Positions 1 through 7,762 of a DNA stretch of 18,385 nt are shown piece by piece. How positions within the stretch are numbered: position 1 is the stretch's first letter; the number at the start of each line of letters is the position of its first letter. The translations under genes and the position numbers were made by a program. The stretch lies in contig CALXJS010000031.1 in the NCBI GenBank assembly GCA_944388685.1, positions 1-18,385 on the forward strand. The letters are read 5' to 3'. The DNA is from an uncultured Clostridia bacterium (GTDB taxonomy: Bacteria; Bacillota_A; Clostridia; TANB77; CAG-508). Below the pieces are notes generated by a model. That model had not been told where the DNA came from and did not search any database. It was given only the letters and a program-made list of their open reading frames with translations.

Positions 1-105
1 AGATTGTACATATGGTGAAATATTCGCTAATAAAATAAAGCTATTTTTTAGTGAAATATTCAAAAATTATTGACATATTTATTTTATGTAAATTTCCGTT
101 TTTAT

Positions 106-981
106 CTACTCTTTCCTTGGGTTAAATGATGATACCTGATTTAATTCTTCAAAAATCTTTCTTTCTGTGTCTGTTAATTTTTTAGGTACCATTATTTTTA
201 TCTCTGCTACTAAATCTCCTCTAGAACCTTTTCCATCTTTATATCCTTTTCCTGGTATTCTTATTTTTTCTCCACTTTGTACACCTTGGGGAATATACAC
301 TTTTGTTTCTTCATCAATTGATTGTATGTTAACTCTTGTTCCTAAAGCTGCCTCCCATGGTGTTATTTGTAAATCTGTATACAAATCACATCCTTGAAGT
401 TTAAACTTTTTATCATCTTTTATGTTGATTTTTATAAATAAATCTCCATTTTTAGCACCATTTACGCCTGGTTTTCCTTGGCCAATTAATCTTATTTTTT
501 CACCATTTCTAATTCCTTGCGGAATCGTCACTGTAAAAGTTTTCATTTTTCCTTCTACCGTTCTTAAGGATATTTTTTTATCTAATCCATAAAAAGCTTC
601 ATATATTGTAGAATTTATTTCTGTTTCTACATTTTCTCCTCTTAATGGTTCTTTTGATTGCCTTTTATCTTTCGCATTTTCTTCTTTCTTGATATTTCCA
701 AAAAACATTTTTACTATGGAATCTTTTCCTTTTAAATTAAACTTTTTATTTACTAAATTACGAGAATTCCAAATTCTATCATATTTCCTTTTTGAACTTG
801 GCGTTGACAAAATTCTATACGCTTCATTTATATCTTTTATTCTTTCTTCTGCTAGACTATCTCCCACATTTACATCTGGATGATATTTTTTTGCCGCATT
901 TCTATATGCTACTTTTATTTCATCAATAGAAACCCTACTGGTTTCTAATCCTAAAATTTTATAGTAATCTTTAAAAATCAT
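106..981 (-). CDS. DnaJ-like J-domain co-chaperone (class B, CbpA-like)
   Basis: This 291-residue J-protein should stimulate an Hsp70 (DnaK) in the cytoplasm. The J domain spans about residues 5-70, with the HPD signature at 34-36. Two C-terminal substrate-binding beta domains follow (about 145-280), recognisable by the paired motifs IPQGIRNGEKIRL and IPQGVQSGEKIRI. The DnaJ zinc-finger repeats (CxxCxGxG) are absent, and the Gly/Phe-rich linker of DnaJ and CbpA is replaced by a Lys-rich stretch (about 75-140). I chose the ATG at 981 because GGGGAGG lies 7 bases upstream. The open frame extends to 1059, but that extension has no ribosome binding site and contains the likely promoter (TGATATAAT). 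The gene is monocistronic, 220 bases after ddl, and is not beside dnaK or grpE, so it is probably an accessory J-protein rather than the main DnaJ. Confidence 0.9.
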   Translation of the reverse strand: MIFKDYYKILGLETSRVSIDEIKVAYRNAAKKYHPDVNVGDSLAEERIKDINEAYRILSTPSSKRKYDRIWNSRNLVNKKFNLKGKDSIVKMFFGNIKKEENAKDKRQSKEPLRGENVETEINSTIYEAFYGLDKKISLRTVEGKMKTFTVTIPQGIRNGEKIRLIGQGKPGVNGAKNGDLFIKINIKDDKKFKLQGCDLYTDLQITPWEAALGTRVNIQSIDEETKVYIPQGVQSGEKIRIPGKGYKDGKGSRGDLVAEIKIMVPKKLTDTERKIFEELNQVSSFNPRKE

Positions 982-1012
982 TTGACATCCTCCCCAATAA
1001 TCAGGTGTTTCT

Positions 1013-1021
1013 ATTATATCA
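1013..1021 (-). promoter_or_regulatory. Extended -10 promoter for the J-protein gene
   Basis: On the minus strand TGATATAAT is an extended -10 box, about 32 bases upstream of the ATG at 981. The -35 region is weak (TAGATT at 17-base spacing). The site supports the shorter start codon. Confidence 0.55.
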
Positions 1022-1201
1022 TAAAAAATCAAAAAATCTATACTTTTATAAAAAATCATCCTAAAGGTTTTTAGAAAATATTACCATTCATAGGATTCAA
1101 ATCTTCTAATTACATACAATTTTACTAACATAAAATTGGGGCAAGAACAATGACATAGACTTTAGACTGTCATAACCAGAGAAACAAATTACATTTAATC
1201 A

Positions 1202-2245
1202 TTATTCTTTTGCTAATTCAATTAACCTATCTAATAATTCATTATACTTTATTCCTACTGCTTCAAAAAGTTTTGGATACATACTGATTTTTGTAAAACC
1301 TGGTAATGTATTTATCTCATTAATATACACCTGATTGGTTTTATTCTCTACAAAAAAATCGACTCTTGATAATCCCTTTCCATCAATTGCTTTAAACGCT
1401 TTTATAGCCAATTTTCTTATTTCATCTGAAATTTCTTCATCCAAGTCTACTGGAATGATGATTTTTGATTGCTCATTATTATATTTCGCATCATAACTGT
1501 AAAATTCGTCAGCAGGTTTGATTTCTCCTACACAAGAAGCTATAATTTCTTCATTACCAAGTACGGCACATTCTACTTCTTTCCCTTGAATACCTTTTTC
1601 AATTAAAATCTTTTTATCAAATATCTCTGCATATTGGATATGTTGTTTTAATTCTTCTTTATTTTTAGATTTATTAATTCCCACACTTGAACCAGAATTT
1701 GCTGGCTTAATAAATACAGGAAAACCTAGTTCTTTTTCTACTATTTCTACAGCTTCTTCTAAAGATATCTTTTTTTCATCAAAAGTTTTATTAATATATG
1801 TATACTGTTCTTTTCCTTTTTTTAGATATATATATGGTGTTTGAGGAATATTGGCTCTATCAAAAATAATTTTTGTATACGCTTTATCCATTCCCACACT
1901 TGATGCTAATACACCACATCCAACATATGGTTTTTTTAATATTTCAAATAGTCCCTGAATTGTTCCATCTTCACCATATAGTCCGTGCAAAACTGGAAAA
2001 AATATATCCATTTTTTGTAAGTATTGCCATATATTTTCTATTTTATCTAAATTTTTTAAATTCTCCTCTATCTCAATACCATCTTGTCTGTTATATTGGT
2101 ACCATTCTCCCTTTTTTGTTATATATATTGGAAAAATATCATATTTTGTTTTATCCAAATTTTTTAGAATGGAATTTGCAGACATAACAGAAACTTCATT
2201 TTCTGTTGACATTCCTCCAAAGATAAGTCCTATTTTTGTTTTCAT
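1202..2245 (-). CDS. ddl: D-alanine--D-alanine ligase
   Basis: This cytoplasmic ATP-grasp ligase (347 residues, normal length) joins two D-alanines for the peptidoglycan stem peptide. Visible signatures: GGMSTENEVS at 10-19 in the N-terminal domain, HGLYGEDG at 87-94, the ATP-binding loop KPANSGSSVG at 180-189, and the metal-binding NEINTLPGFT at 309-318. The omega loop reads FYSYDAKY (248-255), with the tyrosine typical of true D-Ala-D-Ala enzymes, not the His-containing loop of VanA-type D-Ala-D-Lac ligases. An ordinary vancomycin-sensitive type precursor is therefore expected. GGAGAG precedes the ATG. It lies 19 bases downstream of murF in the same direction and is almost certainly cotranscribed; MurF uses its product. 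I saw no clear rho-independent terminator between its stop and the J-protein promoter. Confidence 0.96.
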   Translation of the reverse strand: MKTKIGLIFGGMSTENEVSVMSANSILKNLDKTKYDIFPIYITKKGEWYQYNRQDGIEIEENLKNLDKIENIWQYLQKMDIFFPVLHGLYGEDGTIQGLFEILKKPYVGCGVLASSVGMDKAYTKIIFDRANIPQTPYIYLKKGKEQYTYINKTFDEKKISLEEAVEIVEKELGFPVFIKPANSGSSVGINKSKNKEELKQHIQYAEIFDKKILIEKGIQGKEVECAVLGNEEIIASCVGEIKPADEFYSYDAKYNNEQSKIIIPVDLDEEISDEIRKLAIKAFKAIDGKGLSRVDFFVENKTNQVYINEINTLPGFTKISMYPKLFEAVGIKYNELLDRLIELAKE

Positions 2246-2264
2246 AGCATTCTCTCCTTTACTT

Positions 2265-3659
2265 TTATTTTTTTATTTCTTCTACTATATCAAAAAATCG
2301 CATTCCATTTGATGCTTTTACTAATATTACATCACCTGGCAATTCTATTTCTTTTAATAGACGAACAATTTCATTTTTATTTTCAAAATAATATATATTT
2401 TTCTCATTAAATGTATTCTCTTTGGCAGATTCTACGATATATTTTGCATTTTCTCCACTACAAATAAGAATATCTATCTTATTCTCACATACAATTTTAC
2501 CTACAGTTTCATGTATCTCTTTTGCAAAACTTCCTGTTTCCAATATATCTCCTAATACGGCTATTCTTCTATTTGCCTTCATTTGACTCATATATTTTAA
2601 ACTTGCTTTTACAGATTCTACACTAGAATTGTATGCATCATTTATTATTTTAATACCTTTATCAATTTCTATAACTTCCATTCTATTTTTAGTTAACTGA
2701 AATGTTTCTATCCCTCTTTTTATTTCCTTTAATGGGATGTTTAATATTTTACCTGTTAAAATGGCACATAAACTATTTAAAATAAAGTGTGCTCCTCCAA
2801 CAGGAACTTGTATTTTTTCTTTTTGATTTTCTATACAGATAGTATATTGACTACTTTGTTCTTCTAATTGTATATCTTGGGCATATATATCACTCTTATT
2901 TTCCATTCCATATGTTTTTATATTATGTTTGTGTTTATTTTCTTCATACCATTTATGTAACAAATCATTATCATTATTCACAATTATGTACGGATTTTCT
3001 GCCCCATCTAATATTTCTAATTTTGCTTTTAATATATTCTCTCTTGAACCTAAGTTTCCAATGTGTGATGTTCCAATATTTGTTATAATACATATGGTTG
3101 GTTTGGCTATTTCAGAAAGTAAATGAATTTCTCCAAAGTGATTCATTCCCATTTCTAATACCATTGCTTCTATATTTTCAGGAGCATTTAATATCGTAAA
3201 TGGTAACCCTATATTATTATTGTTATTGCCTATCGTTTTTACTGTTTTATATTTTTGTAATACCACATTTGCTACAATATCTTTTGTACTAGTTTTTCCT
3301 ACACTACCTGTTATAGCTACAACAGGTATAGAATATAAATTTCTTTTATAACTTGCTATTTTATAAAGAGCCTGCAAAGTATCTTTAACTTTTATAATGA
3401 TTTTATCTTGGTATTTTTTTAAATCCGCTTCTGTAAATGCTATATCTTGAACAATAACTCCCATTGCTCCATTATTTAATGCCTCTTTCCAAAATAGATT
3501 TCCATCAAAATGTTCTCCTTTTATTCCTATGTACATATCCTCTTCTTTTATGGTTCTTGTATCTTTTGAAAAGCCTTTACAGTTCATATCTTTGTTTCCA
3601 TTAATTAGTGTCCCTTGTGTACAATTTACTATATCTTGTATTGTCAATAATTTCATCAT
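2265..3659 (-). CDS. murF: UDP-N-acetylmuramoyl-tripeptide--D-alanyl-D-alanine ligase
   Basis: MurF adds the D-Ala-D-Ala dipeptide to UDP-MurNAc-tripeptide, the last cytoplasmic step before MraY. The 464-residue protein has the three-domain Mur ligase layout: an N-terminal UDP-MurNAc domain (about 1-110), a central ATPase with the P-loop GSVGKTST at 118-125, GNNNNNIGLP at 144-153 and LEMGMNHFGE at 168-177, and a C-terminal domain with NDAYNSS at 340-346, a MurF hallmark. AGAGGTG lies 5 bases before the first ATG; a second ATG follows directly, so the start could be one codon later. It is first gene of a murF-ddl operon with a recognisable promoter at 3694-3722, just below the SASP terminator. 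It is outside any mra/mur cluster visible here. Confidence 0.96.
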   Translation of the reverse strand: MMKLLTIQDIVNCTQGTLINGNKDMNCKGFSKDTRTIKEEDMYIGIKGEHFDGNLFWKEALNNGAMGVIVQDIAFTEADLKKYQDKIIIKVKDTLQALYKIASYKRNLYSIPVVAITGSVGKTSTKDIVANVVLQKYKTVKTIGNNNNNIGLPFTILNAPENIEAMVLEMGMNHFGEIHLLSEIAKPTICIITNIGTSHIGNLGSRENILKAKLEILDGAENPYIIVNNDNDLLHKWYEENKHKHNIKTYGMENKSDIYAQDIQLEEQSSQYTICIENQKEKIQVPVGGAHFILNSLCAILTGKILNIPLKEIKRGIETFQLTKNRMEVIEIDKGIKIINDAYNSSVESVKASLKYMSQMKANRRIAVLGDILETGSFAKEIHETVGKIVCENKIDILICSGENAKYIVESAKENTFNEKNIYYFENKNEIVRLLKEIELPGDVILVKASNGMRFFDIVEEIKK

Positions 3660-3693
3660 TTATTCACCTCTTCATCTCTTTTCTATTTTTTAA

Positions 3694-3722
3694 ATTATAT
3701 GATGAATCTCATTTTTTTGCAA
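3694..3722 (-). promoter_or_regulatory. Sigma-A-type promoter for murF-ddl
   Basis: On the minus strand a TTGCAA -35 (3717-3722) and a perfect TATAAT -10 (3694-3699) are separated by 17 bases, about 35 bases upstream of the murF ATG. It sits just downstream of the SASP terminator, so murF-ddl is an independent unit. Confidence 0.65.
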
Positions 3723-3730
3723 CTAAAACT

Positions 3731-3778
3731 AAAAAAAACAAATATTAGATAGAACTATTTATGGTTCTATCTAATATT
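3731..3778 (-). terminator. Rho-independent terminator of the SASP gene
   Basis: A perfect 15-bp stem (3741-3755 with 3764-3778) with an 8-base loop is followed on the minus strand by TG and eight T residues. It begins a few bases after the SASP stop codon. Confidence 0.9.
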
Positions 3779-3784
3779 TTAAAA

Positions 3785-3958
3785 TTATTCTACAGTTCTA
3801 TTAGCTATTTCAATTGCTTTTGAAACAATGTTTCCACAATCTTTTGAAGAAACATTTCCCCAGCTTCCTCCATCTTTTTTCACTTGTTCATATACACCTA
3901 ATTCTCTTGCAATTTCTTCTCTTAAATTTTCAGAAATTAATTTACTATTTCTAGACAT
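3785..3958 (-). CDS. Alpha/beta-type small acid-soluble spore protein
   Basis: This 57-residue protein belongs to the alpha/beta SASP family, which coats and protects spore DNA and supplies amino acids at outgrowth. Two family blocks are visible: LREEIARELGV (12-22), containing the Glu-Ile-Ala context cut by the germination protease GPR, and the C-terminal WGNVSSKDCGN...SKAIEIA block resembling clostridial versions (DNA-binding half). GGSWG sits where many homologues have a shorter GWG. The start at 3958 follows AGGAGG at ideal spacing; the 14-codon upstream extension has no such site. It is monocistronic, with its own terminator and a sigma-G-like -10 (CATACTA) upstream, fitting forespore expression. 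The exact paralogue name cannot be assigned. Confidence 0.9.
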   Translation of the reverse strand: MSRNSKLISENLREEIARELGVYEQVKKDGGSWGNVSSKDCGNIVSKAIEIANRTVE

Positions 3959-4011
3959 ATTTCCTCCTAAATAATAAAAATTATAAAACTGCATATACAA
4001 TTTTACATTGT

Positions 4012-4041
4012 TAGTATGCTCTTTTATTCATAAATTTATTT
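4012..4041 (-). promoter_or_regulatory. Candidate sigma-G (forespore) promoter for the SASP gene
   Basis: On the minus strand CATACTA (4012-4018) matches the sigma-G -10 consensus exactly. At 18-base spacing lies AAATA (4037-4041), a 4-of-5 match to the sigma-G -35 (GNATA). The downstream gene is a SASP, a classical sigma-G target. The weak -35 limits confidence. Confidence 0.5.
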
Positions 4042-4109
4042 TAGTAATTTTTTTATTTTTTTCCTTTTTTTATTTTTATCGTTTTTTTCTATGCTTTTTC
4101 GACGAGTTA

Positions 4110-4118
4110 TGATATAAT
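4110..4118 (+). promoter_or_regulatory. Extended -10 promoter for the VanW-family gene
   Basis: TGATATAAT is an extended -10 box ending 28 bases before the ATG at 4147. The -35 is poor. Just upstream, TTCGACG (4098-4104) differs by one base from the inverse of the Spo0A box core (TGTCGAA). Confidence 0.55.
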
Positions 4119-4146
4119 GTAAGAGATATCATAAAAGGAGTTTGAT

Positions 4147-5694
4147 ATGGCTATAAAAAATATTGAAATAGAAGAAAAAATAAATAAACCACAACATCAA
4201 GAATTTCATCCAGTAGAAAATTATGATATTTCAAATAATAAAGGGGCTTTATCTGAAATTGCTAAAATATTTGGAATTTTAGTATTGGCTTTTATTATTT
4301 TCGTAATGATTGCTTTTTTCATATTTACTTTTTTGAATAATCGCAATCAATCTATCATATCTGGAGTTTATATAAAAGGCATTGATGTTTCTAATCTTTC
4401 AATTGAGGAAGCTAAAGAAAAAGTACAAAATTATATTAATGAAAATTTACCAGAAAATATCAATTTAGTACATAATGATTACCAAACTAGTATCCCTCTT
4501 TCAGCACTAAATGTAAGTTTTGATATCGATTCTGCTGTAAATAGTGCTTATACAATTGGAAAATCTGGAAATGTATTTGAAAACAGTCTCACTGCTTTAA
4601 AAACACTGATTGCTTCTATAGATATAGAACCTAATTTTTCAATAGACGAAGACCAATTAAGAACTGCACTAAATGATATTTCTTCTAAATTGCCAGATAC
4701 TGTTATTGAAAGTGGTTATTATGTTGATGGTAGTAATTTAATTATAACAAAAGGTTCTGAAGGAAATGTTGTAAATGTTGATCAAATGTGTACATATATA
4801 AAAAATGGAATTTTAAATTTAACTTTAAAAAATAGAACGTTAGAAATCGCTACTGTTTCTAAGCAACCTTCTGAAATTAATATAGATAAAATTTATAGTG
4901 AAATTTATAAAGAACCTGTGGATGCATATTATACACAAGAACCTTATGCTGTATATCCATCTGAAAACGGATTAGATTTTAACATTTCTTTGGATGAAGC
5001 CAAAAATATGTTATTAGAGGACAAAGAAGAATATGCAATACCTTTAAAAACTTTATATCCGAATGTAACGACAAATATGATTGGTACTGAGGCATTTCCA
5101 GATTTACTCTCTACATATTCTACTAGATATTCTGCAAGTGACAGAGATAGAACAACAAATTTACAATTAGCCGCTTCAAAAATTAATGGCACTGTTTTAA
5201 TGCCTGGAGAAACTTTTTCTTATAATCAAGTTGTTGGTGAAAGAACAATTTCTGCTGGATATAAAGAAGCACCAATCTATGTTAGTGGAGAAGTTGTTGA
5301 TGGTTTAGGTGGAGGAATTTGTCAAATCACATCTACATTATACAATGCTGTTTTATATGCGAATCTAGAAATTGTAGAAAGAAGTAATCATCAATTTGTT
5401 CCTTCTTACGTGACTGCTAGTAGAGATGCAACTGTTGTATATGGTTCTATTGATTTTAAATTTAAAAATAGCAGAGATTATCCAATCAAATTGGTTTGTT
5501 CTGTTTCAGGTGGTATTGCTAAATTTGAAATTTATGGTTTAAAGACCAACAATGAATATGATGTAGAAATTTCCTCTTATGTTACAGGAACTACTTCTAC
5601 TTCAACATATTCAGAAGCTTATAGAATTTTAAAACAAAATGGTCAAGTCATAAGTACAGAATTATTATCAAAAGATACCTATAAAAGACACTAA
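4147..5694 (+). CDS. VanW-family membrane-anchored extracellular protein
   Basis: This 515-residue protein has a cytoplasmic N-terminus, one membrane segment (about 41-63) and a large extracytoplasmic region. Residues about 70-300 look like the putative peptidoglycan-binding domain (PF12229 type) found N-terminal to VanW in YoaR-like proteins, beginning ISGVYIKGIDVSNLSIEEA. Residues about 318-455 form the VanW domain, with MPGETFSYNQVVGERT and the glycine-rich GLGGGICQITSTLYNA. The name comes from vancomycin resistance clusters, but the biochemical role is unknown and this copy does not imply resistance, since ddl here is of the normal type. AAAGGAG precedes the ATG. It is transcribed alone, divergent from the SASP gene, and ends in a terminator shared with ypeB. 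The ~50-residue Ser/Thr-rich C-terminus could be part of a G5-like domain; I am not certain. Confidence 0.88.
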   Translation: MAIKNIEIEEKINKPQHQEFHPVENYDISNNKGALSEIAKIFGILVLAFIIFVMIAFFIFTFLNNRNQSIISGVYIKGIDVSNLSIEEAKEKVQNYINENLPENINLVHNDYQTSIPLSALNVSFDIDSAVNSAYTIGKSGNVFENSLTALKTLIASIDIEPNFSIDEDQLRTALNDISSKLPDTVIESGYYVDGSNLIITKGSEGNVVNVDQMCTYIKNGILNLTLKNRTLEIATVSKQPSEINIDKIYSEIYKEPVDAYYTQEPYAVYPSENGLDFNISLDEAKNMLLEDKEEYAIPLKTLYPNVTTNMIGTEAFPDLLSTYSTRYSASDRDRTTNLQLAASKINGTVLMPGETFSYNQVVGERTISAGYKEAPIYVSGEVVDGLGGGICQITSTLYNAVLYANLEIVERSNHQFVPSYVTASRDATVVYGSIDFKFKNSRDYPIKLVCSVSGGIAKFEIYGLKTNNEYDVEISSYVTGTTSTSTYSEAYRILKQNGQVISTELLSKDTYKRH

Positions 5695-5728
5695 AAAATT
5701 AGGTTGTAAAAGGACAACCTAATTTTTT
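5693..5728. terminator. Bidirectional terminator between vanW-family gene and ypeB
   Basis: A perfect 15-bp stem (5693-5707 with 5714-5728) closes a 6-base loop. The arms are A6 on one side and T6 on the other, giving a U-tract in either direction. It overlaps the stop codons of both convergent genes. Confidence 0.9.
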
Positions 5729-7106
5729 AGTTTACATAGTTAATACACCATTTCCGTGTATCTGTTATAATTAAAATATCTTCTTCTCTTCCATTTTCCG
5801 CATTAATATATACTAAAAATTGTTTATCATTGACTGTTCCTTTAAACTCATAGCATAATATTTCCGTTTGCCATTCTGTCGGTATAATTGCCAGTTTTTC
5901 ACTTGTAAGTTCTAATTTTGTATTCAAGTTTGCCTTTGCTTCATCAAGTGTAATTTGTACATTGTGAATATCTCTTTCTGTATGATTATTTAAGTATCCT
6001 GTTGTCTCTATTCCTAATATATCCCCATTATCTAAAGCTACCTTCACTTTTATTAAGTCAGAATATACCATAACATCATTTTGTACATAAGCATAATTTA
6101 TAGTTGTAACGCCTTCTTGTGTAATGTAGTACGTCTCTTGCATATTTGAAAATCCTTTGCTGTTTAGAAAGTCTTTACCCTTTTGGGTTGCTTCCTCTTG
6201 TGATAAGATTTCCGTGTTCACTTCTCTATTTGTATTCATATAAATGATATGTCCGCCTTTTTGAGAAACTGATATATTTATATTTTCATCATTATTACTG
6301 GTTGCAGAAAATGTATAAGCAGGAATTGTTGCATTTTCTGACAATCCTAAACTAGCTATTTCTTTTATCTTATCTTTTCCAATAAAATCTTCTGCTATCT
6401 GCTGTGCCTTATTTTCATCTATGTCTTCACCGGTTAATCCTTTTTTCTCTGTACTGGTTATATGTTCTGAATATGCTCCATCATAAATCAATCCAGAATA
6501 TTCATGAAAATTCTCCTCTAAATTACTGAAACTTTCTTTAGAAATATTATCTACTTGTTGTGCAAATGCTACTGTTCCCTTTTCTGTCAATTCTCCCCAT
6601 TCAAATCTTCCACTATTTAAATCTTCTGATAATTGATTTAATGTGTTTTCTAATTCCGTACTATAAGAATGGAGTTCTTCCAAATTTGTCAAATCTTCTT
6701 CCGTTAAACTTTCATTATAGATGTTTTTTCTAGATAATGAATAGCTATAATCACTTACTTGATTTAAAAATTTTTCTGTATTTTCTAATTCCTGACTTTC
6801 AATTGGTAACATACTTAAATAACTTTGTGCTAGATTTGCCTCTCTCCATAAATGTGTTAATGTTTCAGCACCATGTTCTGGTGTTGTAGAAATCAATGAC
6901 TTAGCCAAATATGTTTCTACATTTTGTACATAGTCAACTAATTCGTAGAAAGCCATATTATAGGAATTTTCTGAAGCTTGCCTATACTCTCTTTGTTTTT
7001 TATATAAGATAATGCCTAATATAGCAACAATGATTAATAATACACATATAATACTAAGCATATGTCCCTTTTTTAATCTTTCTTTCCATTCTACTAATTT
7101 ATTCAT
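5727..7106 (-). CDS. ypeB: Germination protein YpeB
   Basis: YpeB is the partner of the cortex-lytic enzyme SleB; in Bacillus each is needed for the other's stability in the spore. This 459-residue copy matches the family's usual length and layout: an N-terminal membrane anchor (about 16-35), a long helical region (about 40-210) rich in Glu, Asn and Leu, and C-terminal PepSY-like repeats (about 225-450). No catalytic motif is expected. GGGAGAG precedes the ATG, and the start is 17 bases after the sleB stop, so the two form an operon. The stop lies inside the bidirectional terminator shared with the convergent VanW gene. Expression is expected in the forespore, but no convincing promoter is visible directly upstream of ypeB. 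Confidence 0.93.
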   Translation of the reverse strand: MNKLVEWKERLKKGHMLSIICVLLIIVAILGIILYKKQREYRQASENSYNMAFYELVDYVQNVETYLAKSLISTTPEHGAETLTHLWREANLAQSYLSMLPIESQELENTEKFLNQVSDYSYSLSRKNIYNESLTEEDLTNLEELHSYSTELENTLNQLSEDLNSGRFEWGELTEKGTVAFAQQVDNISKESFSNLEENFHEYSGLIYDGAYSEHITSTEKKGLTGEDIDENKAQQIAEDFIGKDKIKEIASLGLSENATIPAYTFSATSNNDENINISVSQKGGHIIYMNTNREVNTEILSQEEATQKGKDFLNSKGFSNMQETYYITQEGVTTINYAYVQNDVMVYSDLIKVKVALDNGDILGIETTGYLNNHTERDIHNVQITLDEAKANLNTKLELTSEKLAIIPTEWQTEILCYEFKGTVNDKQFLVYINAENGREEDILIITDTRKWCINYVN

Positions 7107-7123
7107 ATTTTCTCTCCCTTTCC

Positions 7124-7600
7124 TTATTTACAAAATCTATGTTTTCCGATTGTAATAACATGTGGTCTTGACCATATCCAACTATTTGTTGCTGTATCTG
7201 GATTAAAATAATATACACAGCCACCTGTAGGATCCCATCCATTAAGGGCATCTTGTGCTGCTTTATATACAGTCGAATCTTCGGCTATTGGACTATTGAT
7301 TTGTCCATCAGAAACTGCTGTAAAAGCACCTGACTGGTAGATAACACCTGATATCGTATTGGGAAATCTAGAGTCTTTTACTCGATTTAGTATAACTGCA
7401 CCAACAGCTACTTGTCCTTCATAAGGTTCTCCTCTTGCTTCTCCATTAATAGCCCTTGCCATTAATTGAATATCTGATGTATGAGATGTTGCTGCATAAC
7501 TAATATTTTGTTTAACATTGTCCTTATTGGAAATAACCAATATAAGAAATGTTATCATTAATAAAATAAATACCATTATAATTTTTAATATATTCTTCAC
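7124..7600 (-). CDS. sleB: SleB-type spore cortex-lytic enzyme, short form
   Basis: SleB is a lytic transglycosylase that cuts cortex peptidoglycan at muramic-delta-lactam during germination. The protein (158 residues) has an N-terminal hydrophobic signal or anchor (about 5-24) and then the catalytic Hydrolase_2 domain (about 43-158). MARAINGEARGEP contains the expected catalytic Glu (E54), followed by GQVAVGAVILNRV, CVYYFNP and a C-terminal HVITIGKHRFCK. Bacillus SleB is nearly twice as long because it carries an N-terminal peptidoglycan-binding domain; that domain is missing here, with only about 18 linker residues. The start is GTG at 7600, after AGAGGTGA; no in-frame ATG is available. The following ypeB supports the name over other SleB-like hydrolases. 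A sigma-G -35-like GAATA exists upstream but lacks a good -10. Confidence 0.92.
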   Translation of the reverse strand: MKNILKIIMVFILLMITFLILVISNKDNVKQNISYAATSHTSDIQLMARAINGEARGEPYEGQVAVGAVILNRVKDSRFPNTISGVIYQSGAFTAVSDGQINSPIAEDSTVYKAAQDALNGWDPTGGCVYYFNPDTATNSWIWSRPHVITIGKHRFCK

Positions 7601-7660
7601 ATTCTCACCTCTATTTTTTATATTTATTTTTTTCTTTTTTGCAAAAATTTATTCCATTTT

Positions 7661-7689
7661 TTGAAATTTTCTTGCATTTATGTTAAAAT
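7661..7689 (+). promoter_or_regulatory. Sigma-A promoter for the glycolipid glycosyltransferase
   Basis: TTGAAA (7661-7666) and TAAAAT (7684-7689), each one mismatch from consensus, are separated by 17 bases. The start codon at 7763 lies about 70 bases downstream, leaving a short leader without an obvious riboswitch. Confidence 0.7.
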
Positions 7690-7762
7690 TGAACAAAAAA
7701 GAAATCAGAAGTTTTTGATTTAAATTTTGTTAAAGCATTAAATTGCTCGAATGGAGGTTTTT

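Noticed and set aside
982..1059. N-terminal extension of the J-protein
   Set aside because: It has no ribosome binding site and contains the promoter -10 box; the J domain begins properly at the ATG at 981.
1060..1201. Terminator between ddl and the J-protein gene
   Set aside because: Only short stems (8 bp at most, such as CAATTTTA with TAAAATTG) without a T-run are present.
1873..2187. 104-codon plus-strand frame inside ddl
   Set aside because: Antisense to conserved ddl motifs, with no start signals and no family features.
1202..5694. Vancomycin-resistance cluster suggested by ddl and a VanW-family gene
   Set aside because: The Ddl omega loop is of the D-Ala-D-Ala type, there is no vanH, vanX or vanRS, and VanW domains are common in Clostridia without resistance.
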